Positions 55,691 to 64,000 of a stretch of 64,000 nt of DNA are shown piece by piece. This DNA is from Anthoceros angustus. Lineage: Eukaryota; Streptophyta; Anthocerotopsida; Anthocerotales; Anthocerotaceae. The DNA lies in contig VJWM01000117.1 in assembly GCA_010909165.1 (NCBI GenBank), positions 558,001 through 622,000 on the forward strand, in the 5' to 3' direction. The translations under genes were made by a program, and so were the position numbers. The first letter of the stretch is position 1. Each line of letters opens with the position of its first letter. The notes below the pieces were generated by a model that saw nothing but the letters and a program-made list of their open reading frames with translations, was not told the DNA's origin and did no database searches.

Positions 55691-57844
55691 GGACGGGCAG
55701 GATCGGGAATGGGCGTCATAACTGCTGGAACCGTGAGCATGTTATGTCAGCAGGGGAAGCTTTCGGAGGCCGTTGGAGTCTTAGAATCTCTGGCGCAGAC
55801 AGACTCTGCCATTTCTCAGTCTCTGTTTTACACTGTGCTGAAGCTGTGTACAGCTAAGAAGGATTTGGTCGCGGGGCGACGAGTTCATGATCTCACTGTC
55901 AAACTTGGGTACAATTCGAATGCATACTTGGGGAACCATATCTTGCGCATGTATGCATCTGGAGGTAGGCTGCAGGAGGCCACGGATGTGCTCACCAGGG
56001 TAGGCAAACCAAATGCCTTCATGTGGTTTTCCTTAATTTCTGCACATGCTAAGAATGGGAAACCTACTGAGGCCATACAACTGTACCATGAAATGCGCAG
56101 GTCAGGAGTGAAGGCAGATGCTCACGTCTTTGTAGCTGCCCTTCAAGCTTGTGCTTTGGCCGCCGACTTGGAATCTGGCAGAAAAGTGCACTGTGATGTA
56201 TTGCACAGTGGTATTCCTCTTAACCTGTTTGTTGGCTCCTCCCTGGTGGACATGTATGCAAAATGTGGTGAATTGGAAGATGCACGCCAGGTATTTGACA
56301 GCATGGAGACAAAGAATGTGGTGATATGGAATGCCGTGATAGCTGGGTATGCCCAGCAAGGGCTCGGACATGAGGCGCTTGTTCTATATGGCCAAATGGA
56401 GCAGGAGGGCCTCATTTTGCCTGACCGTGTTACCTTTGCTTGCCTTCTGAAAGCCTGTGCAAGCACTGGTGCCTTACAAAAGGGCAGGCAGCTGCACTCA
56501 CAGATTGTCGAAAGAGGATTGCTACATGATATCCTGGTGGGCACCTGTCTGGTGGACATGTATGGAAAATGCGGTGAAATGAATGATGCACGCAAGGTTT
56601 TTGAAAGCTTGGCCACAAAAGATGTGGTGACATGGAATGCCCTGATAGCTGGACATGTACAGCAAGGACTCGGCCAGGAAGCGCTCGTTCTGTATGGGGA
56701 AATGGAGCAAGAGGGCGGGCTTGTGGCTAACGATGTTACTTTAACTTCCCTTCTAAAGGCCTGTGGGAGCACTGGTGCCTTACAGAAGGGCAGGCAGCTG
56801 CACTCACGGATTGTCGAAAGAGGACTGCTGAACAATGTAGTGTTGGGCAACTGCCTGGTGGACATGTATGCAAAATGTGGTAAACTGGAAGCTGCACGCC
56901 AGGTTTTTGACAGCTTGGCCTCAAAGGATGTGGTGACATGGACCGCCCTGATATCTGGGTATGGTGCGTGTGATGAAGGTCACAAGGCACTAGCTTGTTT
57001 TGAGGAGATGTTAGTTGCCGGTGTTCAGCCTAATGATGCAACTTTTACTTGCCTTTTTGTAGCATGCAGTCATGAGGGACTGGTCCAAGAGGGTCGCAAA
57101 CACTTTGATTCCATGGCTAAACAGCATGGCATCAGACCTACTACTGAGCATTACAATTGCATGATTGATCTTCTTGGGCGTGCAGGGCATTTAGATGAAG
57201 CTGAGAAGATGCTATTGACCTGCGAGGGCCAAAGTAATGTTGTGGGCTTGAGGTCGTTGTTGAATTCCTGCAAAAGTCACGGGGATCTAGGGAGGGCGAT
57301 GTGGTGTTTCGAAAGGATTGTCAAGCTGGACCCCCAGGAGGCGCCCGCATATGTACTCATGGCCAATGCCTATGCAGATGCAGGTAGATGGACCGATGTA
57401 GCCAGGATTGAAACACAGAGAAGGGCAGCAGGAGCTAACAAGAAACCTGCAGTGGCGACCATTGAGGTGAAGGAGCAGGTACATACATTTCTGGTGGGAG
57501 AAAGAAGAGAGGATATTGCGCTTAAGATAGAGAGCACGAATGCGCGTATGAAGGAGGAAGGAGGACATATACCTCACACAAAGTTGGTGTTGAAGCCATT
57601 GCGGGAGAAGGAAAAGGAAGATGTGCTTTGTGGGCATGCTGAGAAGCTAGCTCTGGCGTTTGGTCTCTTGCACACTCCGAGTGGGACACCTCTGGTGGTA
57701 ACGAAGAATCTACGCATGTGTAGTGACTGCCACAGTTCCACGGAGATCATGTCAAGGATTGAACAGAGAGACATTGTTGTAAGGGATGGGTACCGTGTGC
57801 ATAGATTCGCAAACGGTTGTTGCAGTTGTAAGGGTCGACCCTGA
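55286..57844 (+). CDS. PDF-PPR-DYW:KP protein, copy 1
   Basis: An open frame of about 850 codons with the only undamaged repeat array of the cluster. The N-terminal 130 residues carry the second PDF motif (TMWWDNRRDKKSSRSPDFRR, LWLNSMFKPAWVDEQL). PLS repeats start near SMLCQQGKLSEAVGVLESLA, with triplets of about 102 residues. E domains end in ANKKPAVATIEVKEQVHTFL, where KKPA replaces the usual PG box. The DYW domain keeps HAEK (zinc ligand and catalytic Glu), CSDCH (zinc ligands) and CSC near the end, but finishes KGRP instead of DYW. This DYW:KP class is tied to U-to-C organelle editing. The chosen ATG at 55286 may be too far in: the true start may be at 54922, joined by a frame correction or splice. 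Confidence 0.88.
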   Translation: MNSWCPWMYRWVMVPLLPVSSPDKPEPGRCSSVRAQHFHFEKLWWGRVFQRWSSPGAGALVATIFLDPTMWWDNRRDKKSSRSPDFRRKGSGEVLWLNSMFKPAWVDEQLVSLDVQMGFWSSPSGSSSPDNHEPGGRAGSGMGVITAGTVSMLCQQGKLSEAVGVLESLAQTDSAISQSLFYTVLKLCTAKKDLVAGRRVHDLTVKLGYNSNAYLGNHILRMYASGGRLQEATDVLTRVGKPNAFMWFSLISAHAKNGKPTEAIQLYHEMRRSGVKADAHVFVAALQACALAADLESGRKVHCDVLHSGIPLNLFVGSSLVDMYAKCGELEDARQVFDSMETKNVVIWNAVIAGYAQQGLGHEALVLYGQMEQEGLILPDRVTFACLLKACASTGALQKGRQLHSQIVERGLLHDILVGTCLVDMYGKCGEMNDARKVFESLATKDVVTWNALIAGHVQQGLGQEALVLYGEMEQEGGLVANDVTLTSLLKACGSTGALQKGRQLHSRIVERGLLNNVVLGNCLVDMYAKCGKLEAARQVFDSLASKDVVTWTALISGYGACDEGHKALACFEEMLVAGVQPNDATFTCLFVACSHEGLVQEGRKHFDSMAKQHGIRPTTEHYNCMIDLLGRAGHLDEAEKMLLTCEGQSNVVGLRSLLNSCKSHGDLGRAMWCFERIVKLDPQEAPAYVLMANAYADAGRWTDVARIETQRRAAGANKKPAVATIEVKEQVHTFLVGERREDIALKIESTNARMKEEGGHIPHTKLVLKPLREKEKEDVLCGHAEKLALAFGLLHTPSGTPLVVTKNLRMCSDCHSSTEIMSRIEQRDIVVRDGYRVHRFANGCCSCKGRP

Positions 57845-58235
57845 GAATAATGAAGAACCAGCCAGTGCTGAAGGGTGTACGCCAGAAATTTTTGCTTTTC
57901 TTCTTGGAGGTGCATGCGCTTGCTTCGGGGTGAAGGCGCTTGCTAAACTCCACAACATGATGAATCTCATCCAGACGTAACACATAATGTTTCGCTGAGT
58001 CTTTGTCATAATCTGACAACTGGTAGACATAGATCATGGATCTCCTGTCTCTCTGAAGAGAGCCGATAACAGAACAAATATCAGTTTCTGTACAGATTCT
58101 CTGTCTTTTCTGGGTACCCACTAAAAAACCATATGCACTATCCTACAAGGTGGTGTGTGCTCAGAGCATCCTGCCATCACGGGCCGCCCAGCCCATCTGC
58201 ACTGTGACCTAGTTCACGATTGCGGTCCCTGAACG
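57845..58235. other. Spacer between tandem PDF-PPR genes
   Basis: No gene seen. The stretch just before 58236 (GGTCCCTGAACGATGGCCAC) is shared with the 5' ends at 54.9 and 61.4 kb, so promoters and leaders were duplicated with the genes. Confidence 0.5.
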
Positions 58236-61071
58236 ATGGCCACAGTATGGCAAGGACCCGTTGTGGACCCAACAAATTGGTGTGTACAGGGATTCAGAGA
58301 GCTCCGCTCACCTCAGGGAGTCAACCCACCAACCAAGCCAGGTGCAGCAGTGGAAGAGCCCAGCCACTTCCGAGAAAATATGTGGTGGGGACGGATTTTC
58401 CAGCGATGGTCGTCGCCAGGAGCAGGAGCACTTGTGGCAACAATTTTTCTGGACCCTACCATGTGGTGGGACAACAGACGAGATAAGAAGAGCTCCCGTT
58501 CGCCTGACTTCCGGCGTAAGGGTCCGGCGAGGTCCTGTGGTTAAACAGCATGTTTAAGCCAGCTTGGGTTGATGAGCAGCTCGTTTCCTTGGATATGCAG
58601 ATGGGTCATGGTGCCTCCTTCCAAGTCGAGCTCTCCGGATAAGCCTGAACCTGGGGCGCAGGATCGGAATGGGCGTCGTAACGGCTGGAACCGTGAGCAT
58701 GTTATGTCAGCAGGGAAGCTTTCTGAGGCCGTTGGAGCCTTGGAATCTCTGGCGCAGGTAGATTCTGCTATATCTCAGTCTCTATTTTGCACTGTGCTAA
58801 AACTGTGTACAGCTAAGGGGGATTTGGTTGTGGGGCGCCGAGTTCATGATCTCTGTGTCAAACTTGGATACGAGTCGAATGCTTACTTGGGGAACCATAT
58901 CTTGCGAATGTATGCATCTGGATGTAGGCTACAGGAGGCCATGGATGTGTTCACCAGAGTAGGCAAACCAGATGTTTTCATGTGGTCTTCCATCATCTCT
59001 GCATATGCTAAGCATGGGAAACCTAAGGAGGCCATGCAACTGTACCATGAGATGCGTAGGTCAGGTGAAGGCGGATGCTCACGTCTATAGCTGCCTTCAA
59101 GCTTGTGCATTTGGCCGACTTGGAATCTGGCAGAAAAGTGCACTGTGATGTGTTGCACAGTGGCATTCCTGACTTGTTTGTTGGCAACTGCCTGGTGGAC
59201 ATGTATGCAAAATGTGGTGAACTGAAGATGCACGCCAGGTTTTGACAGCTTGGCCACAAGGATGTGTGACATGGAAACCCTGATTGCTGGGTATGCACAG
59301 CAAGGACTCGCCAAGAGGCGCTTGTTGTGTATGGACAAATGGAGCAGGAGGGCCTGATTTTGGCTAATCAACATTTGCTTGCCTTCTGAAGGCCTGTGCA
59401 AGCTGGTGCCTTACAGAAGGGCAGGCAGCTGCACTCACAGATTGTCGAAAGAGGACTGCTGGATGAGTGCTGGCACTGCCTGGTGGACATGTATGCAAAA
59501 TGTGGTGAACTGGAAGATGCACGCCAGGTTTTTGACAGCATGGCCACAAGGATGTGGTGACATGGAATGCCCTGATTGCTGGGTATGCACAGCAAGGGCT
59601 CACATGAGGCGCTTGTCTGTATGGACAAATGGAGCAGGAGGGCCTGATTTTGGCTGACCATGTTACTTTTGCTTGCCTTCTGAAGGCCTGTGCAAGCACT
59701 GGTGCCTTACAGAAGGGCAGGCAGCTGCACTCACAGATTGTCGAAAGAGGACTGCTGATATAGTGTGGCAACTGCCTGGTGGACATGTATGCAAAATGTG
59801 GTGAACTGGAAGATGCACGCCAGGTTTTTGACAGCATGGCCACAAAGGATGTGGTGACATGGAATGCCCTGATTGCTGGGTATGCACAGCAAGGACTCGG
59901 CCAAGAGGCGCTTGTTCTGTATGGACAAATGGAGCAAGAGGGCCTCCTTTTGGCTGACCATGTTACTTTTGCTTGCCTTCTGAAGGCCTGTGCAAGCACT
60001 GGTGCCTTACAGAAGGGCAGGCAGCTGCACTCACAGATTGTGGAAAGAGGACTGCTGGATAACGTTGTGTTGGGCAACTGCCTGGTGGACATGTATGCAA
60101 AATGTGGTGAACTGGAAGATGCACGCCAGGTTTTTGACAGCATGGCCACAAAGGATGTGGTTACCTGGAATGCCCTGATATCTGGGTATGGTGCTTGTGA
60201 TGATGGTCACAAGGCACTAGCTTGTTTTGAGGAGATGTTAGTTGCCGGTGTTCAGCCTAATGATGCTACTTTTACTTGCCTTTTAGTAGCATGCAGTCAT
60301 GAGGGACTGGTCCACGAGGGTCGCAAGCACTTTGATTCCATGGCTGAACAACATGGCATCAAACCTACTCTTGAGCATTACAATTGCATGATTGATCTTC
60401 TTGGGCGTGCAGGCCACGTAGATGAGGCAGAGAAGATGCTATTGTCATGTGAGGGCTCAAGTAATGTTGTGGGCTTGACATCTTTGTTGAATGCCTGCAA
60501 AAGTCACGGGGATGTAGAGAGGGCGATGTGGTGTTTTGAAAGCATTGTAAGGCTAGACCCTCAAAGGGCGTCTGCGTATGTGCTCATGGCCAATGCCTAC
60601 GCAGATGCAGGCAGGTGGGCTGATGTAGACAGGATTGAAACACAGAGAATGGTAGCAGGAGCTAACAAGAAACCTGCAGTGGCGACCATTGAGGTGAAGA
60701 AGCAGGTACATAGTTTTTCGGTGGGAGAAAGAAGAGATGATCTTGCGCTCAAGATGGAGAGCACGAATGCCCGTCTGAAGGAGGAAGGAGGCCATGTACC
60801 CCATACAAAGTTGGTGTTGAAGCCATTGTGTGAGAAAGAAAAGGAAGATGCGCTTTGTGGGCATGCTGAGAAGCTGGCTCTGGCGTTTGGTCTCTTGAAC
60901 ACTCCAAGTGGGACACCACTGGTGGTAACGAAGAATCTACGCATGTGCAGTGACTGCCACAGTTCCACGGAGATCATGTCAAGGATTGAACAGAGAGACA
61001 TTGTTGTAAGGGATGGGTACCGTGTGCATCGATTCGCAAATGGTTGTTGCAGTTGTAAGGGTAGACCGTGA
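58236..61071 (+). pseudogene. PDF-PPR-DYW:KP gene, copy 2, multiply frameshifted
   Basis: Same architecture as its neighbours. The leader (MATVWQGPVVDPTNWC) and PDF motif (TMWWDNRRDKKSSRSPDFRR) lose frame where AAGGGGTCC is shortened to AAGGGTCC at about 58517. Repeats are readable from about 58690 to 59068. From 59068 to about 59780 many small deletions break the frame relative to sister units, and a TAG falls in frame at about 59761. An open frame of 430 residues then runs from 59779 to the end, with KKPAVATIEV, HAEK, CSDCH and KGRP. Three repeat triplets at 59400-60180 are almost identical. The gene is either a young pseudogene or a functional gene misread in a repetitive region; substitutions against copy 1 are few. 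Confidence 0.8.
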
Positions 61072-61406
61072 GAACAATGAACGACTAGCCAGTGCTCAAG
61101 TGTGTACTCCAGAGAAAACAAGCAAAACTGAGAGTCTGACGTCTGTGGAACCTAGGTAATGAAATCCAATGAATCTATCTCTGGAATGAAGAAATTCTAG
61201 AGTGATTTAAATCTAAGTGCGGTTCATCAGTCGGTGACCAAAACTTTGTAATCTGTTTCTTGGTCGGTACCCAGTATAAATCTGTCTCCACTAACCTTCA
61301 GCATGGTGTGGTCGTACACTCTCATATACAGTCCCTTCGCTTTATGTGCTGCCTTTCAGTATGTAGTCTGTTGTTGGACTCATCTTCCGACAGCGGTCCC
61401 TGAACG
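61072..61406. other. Spacer between tandem PDF-PPR genes
   Basis: No gene seen. Its end (GCGGTCCCTGAACGATG) is again shared with the other 5' ends of the family. Confidence 0.45.
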
Positions 61407-63983
61407 ATGTCCACAGTATGGCAACCGGAACCGTTGTGGACCCAACAAAATGGTGTGTGCACAGGGAGTCTTCGGGGTGCTCCCGCCCACCTCACTGTAG
61501 GGAGTCAACCCCTTGCAAACGAAGCCTCCAGCTGGAGCAGTGGAAGGAGCCCAGCACTTCCACTTCCGACCAAATGTGTGGGTGGGTACTTGTTTCCCAG
61601 CGATGGTCGTCGCCAGGAGCAGGAGCACTGGTCGCAACAATTTTTCCTGGAACCTACCATGGGGTGGGACAACAGAGGAGATGAGCAGAGCTCCCGTTCG
61701 CTTGACACCCAGCGTAGGGGTTCCAGCGAGGTCCTGTGGTTAAACAACACGTTTAAGCCAGCTTGGGTTGATGAGGAGCTCGTATCCTTGGATACGCAGA
61801 TGGGTCATGGTGCGTATCCTTCTAAGTCGAGGTCTCCGGATAAGCCTGAACCTGGCAGGCGTGCAGGATCGGAAGAGGGCGTCATAACGGCTGAGACCGT
61901 GAGCATGTTATGTCAGCAGGGGAAGCTGTCTGAGGCCGTTGGAGCCCTGGAATCTCTGGCGCAGATAGACTCTGCTATTTCTCAGTCTCTGTTGTACACT
62001 GTGATAAAACTGTGTACAGCTAGAAAGAACATGGTTGTGGGGCGACGAGTTCATAACCTCACTGTGAAACTTGGGTACGAGTCGAATGCCTACCTGGGGA
62101 ACCATATCTTGCGCATGTATGCAGGTGGAGGTAGGCTGCAGGAGGCCATGGATGTGTTCACCAGGGTAGGGAAACCAAATGCCTTCATGTGGTTTTCCAT
62201 GATTTCTGCATATGCTAAGCATGGGAAGCCTAATGAGGCCATACAACTGTACCATAAGATCCGTAGGTCAGGAGTGATCGCGGATGCTCACGTCTTTGTA
62301 GCTGCCCTTCAAGCTTGTGCATTGGCCGCCGACTTGGAATCTGGCAGAAAAGTGCATTGTGATATATTGGACAGTGGCATTCCTATAAATCTGTTTGTTG
62401 GCACCTGCCTCGTAGACATGTATGCGAAATGTGGTGACTTGAAAGATGCACGCCAGGTTTTTGACAACATGGCGACAAAGAATGTGGTGATATGGAATGC
62501 CTTAATAGCTGGGTATGCACAGCAAGGGCTTAGCCATGAGGCACTTGTTGTGTACGGACAAATGGAGGAGGAGGGCCTGATTGTAGCTAACCAAGTTACT
62601 TTTGCTTGCCTTCTGAAAGCCTGTGCAAGCTCTGGTGCCTTACAGAAGGGCAGGCAGCTGCACTCTCAGATTGTTGAAAGAGGACTTATGGATGACATAC
62701 TGGTGGGCACCTGCCTGGTGGACATGTATGCAAAATGTGGTGAACTGGAAGATGCACGCCAGGTTTTTGACATATCCACAAAGGATGTGGTGACATGGAA
62801 TGCCCTGATATCTGGGTATGCACAGCAAGGACTCGGCCAAGAGGCACTTCTTCTGTATGAACAAATGGAGCAAGAGGCCCTCGTTTTGGCTGACGATGTT
62901 ACTTTTGTGTTTCTGAAGGCCTGCCTGTGCACTGGTGCCTTACAGAAGGGCAGGCAGCTGCACTGAGATTGTGGAGGACTGCTGGATAACATCGTGTTGG
63001 GCAACTGCCTGGTGGACATGTATGCAAAATGTGGTGAACTGGAATGACCAGGTTTTTGACAGCTTAACAAAGGATGTGGTGACATGGAATGCCCTGATAT
63101 CTGGGTATGGTACTTGTGATGATGGTCATAGAGCAATAGCTTGTTTTGAGGACATGTTAGTTGCCGGCATTCAGCCTGATGATGTTACTTTTACTTGCCT
63201 TCTAGTAGCATGCAGCCATGAGGGACTAGTCCAGGAGGGTCGCAAGCACTTTGATTCCATGGCTGAACAGCATGGCATCAAACCCACTTTTGAGCATTAC
63301 ATTTGCATGATTGACCTTCTTGGGCGTGCAGGGCATTTAGATGAGGCAGAGAAGATGCTCTTATCATGTGAGGGCCAAAGTAACGTTGTGGGCTTGACGG
63401 TGTTTTTAAATGCCTGCAAAAGTCATGGGGATCTAGGGAGGGCGAAGTGGTGTTTTGAAAGCATTGTGAGGCTGGACCCTCAGTGGGCGTCTGCGTATGT
63501 GCTCATGGCCAATGCCTACGCAGATGCAGGTAGGTGGACCGATGCAGAGAGGATTGAAATACAGAGAATGGTAGCAGGAGCCAATAAGAAACCTGCAGTG
63601 GCCACCATTGAGGTGAACGAGCAGGTTCATAGATTTCTGGTGGGTGAAAGACGAGAGGATATTGCACTTAAGGTAGCAAGCACAAATTCACGTCTGAAGC
63701 AGGAAGGAGGCCACGTACCTCTCACAAAGTTGGTGTTGAAGCCACTGGGTGAGAAGGAAAAGGAAGATGTGGGCATGCTGAGAAACTAGCTTTGGCTTTC
63801 GGTCTGTTGAACACTCCGAGTGGGACACCTCTAGTGGTGACGAAGAATCTACGCATGTGCGGTGATTGCCACAGTTCCACGGAGGTCATGTCAAGGCTTG
63901 AACAGAGAGACATTGTTGTAAGGGATGGGTACCGCGTCCATCGGTTCGCAAATGGTTGTTGCAGTTGTAAGGGTCGACCTTAG
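61407..63983 (+). CDS. PDF-PPR-DYW:KP protein, copy 3, full N-terminus, late frame breaks
   Basis: The clearest N-terminus of the family: MSTVWQPEPLWTQQNG starts a leader of about 65 residues, followed by a diverged PDF motif (EHWSQQFFLEPTMGWDNRGD, then SLDTQRRGSSEVLWLNNTFK and PAWVDEELVSLD), all in one frame with the PLS repeats to 62966. The motif has lost one Trp of WWDNR and the PDF triplet itself (LDT). After 62770 the gene shows deletions against copies 1 and 2: two in-frame losses (62770, 62908), one giving TGA at about 62964, one frame shift at 63044 and one of 7 bases at about 63769. Between them are readable E domains (ANKKPAVATIEVNEQVHRFL) and the DYW:KP end (CGDCH, KGRP at 63983). 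Confidence 0.8.
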
Positions 63984-64000
63984 AGAATTATGAACTGGTC

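Noticed and set aside
59364-60149. 261-codon minus-strand frame in the PPR cluster
   Set aside because: Antisense of repeated PPR triplets; its repeat period is that of the genes.

Overview
The window is nuclear DNA of a seed-free land plant. Its genes have short GT-AG introns (about 70 to 250 bases), plant-only families (IQD calmodulin-binding protein, type II NAD(P)H dehydrogenase, vicilin-like cupin, PLS-class PPR proteins) and no bacterial-style operons. Two features narrow the source. A CFAP65 (axonemal ASH-domain) gene implies motile sperm. The DYW domains ending in GRP, with KKPA where the PG box normally lies, are the DYW:KP type, known to me from lineages with U-to-C organelle editing (hornworts, ferns, non-Selaginella lycophytes). 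I cannot choose among these three groups from sequence alone.

Layout. 0-4 kb: 3' half of a CFAP65 gene, with damaged upstream exons and a duplicated scrap at the window edge. 4.6-7.6 kb: a PPR gene. 7.8-10.8 kb: a complete ten-exon external NAD(P)H dehydrogenase on the minus strand. 11-19 kb: a transposon nest holding opposed copies of a retroelement 3' end, a 2 kb fold-back, a non-LTR retroelement and a TIR element inserted in it. 19.7-21.8 kb: IQD gene (minus). 22-25 kb: sparse. 25.4-28.5 kb: IPK1 (minus) and mitochondrial ATP synthase subunit g (plus), diverging from a 265-base spacer. 29-30.9 kb: an intronless protein disulfide isomerase (minus). 31-35.6 kb: degraded Ty3/gypsy and non-LTR remnants. 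35.7-37.5 kb: a TPR protein (minus). 37.5-38.3 kb: a minisatellite. 38.4-40 kb: P-loop kinase/macro-domain gene related to bHLH140/aprataxin, lacking its C-terminal half. 40.8-41.9 kb: a short VAPYRIN-like MSP-ankyrin gene. 42.4-44.1 kb: an endonuclease/exonuclease/phosphatase-fold gene. 44.1-47.9 kb: PPR gene (minus). 48.5-50.5 kb: vicilin-like gene. 51-64 kb: a run of PPR genes.

The most striking part is 54.9-64 kb. Three tandem PPR genes share one architecture: an N-terminal leader, a PDF motif like that of the plant organellar single-stranded DNA-binding (OSB) proteins, an array of PLS repeats, E domains, and a DYW:KP domain ending KGRP. The minus-strand PPR gene at 44-48 kb also has PDF-motif exons upstream. 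I infer organellar RNA-editing factors, possibly for U-to-C editing, carrying an extra nucleic-acid-binding module.

Several PPR copies are broken almost only by small deletions next to otherwise near-identical sister copies. This is either very recent decay or uncorrected consensus error in a repetitive region, and it must be settled before calling them pseudogenes. Exon models were built by hand from splice sites, reading phase and family resemblance; most close to an exact multiple of three.
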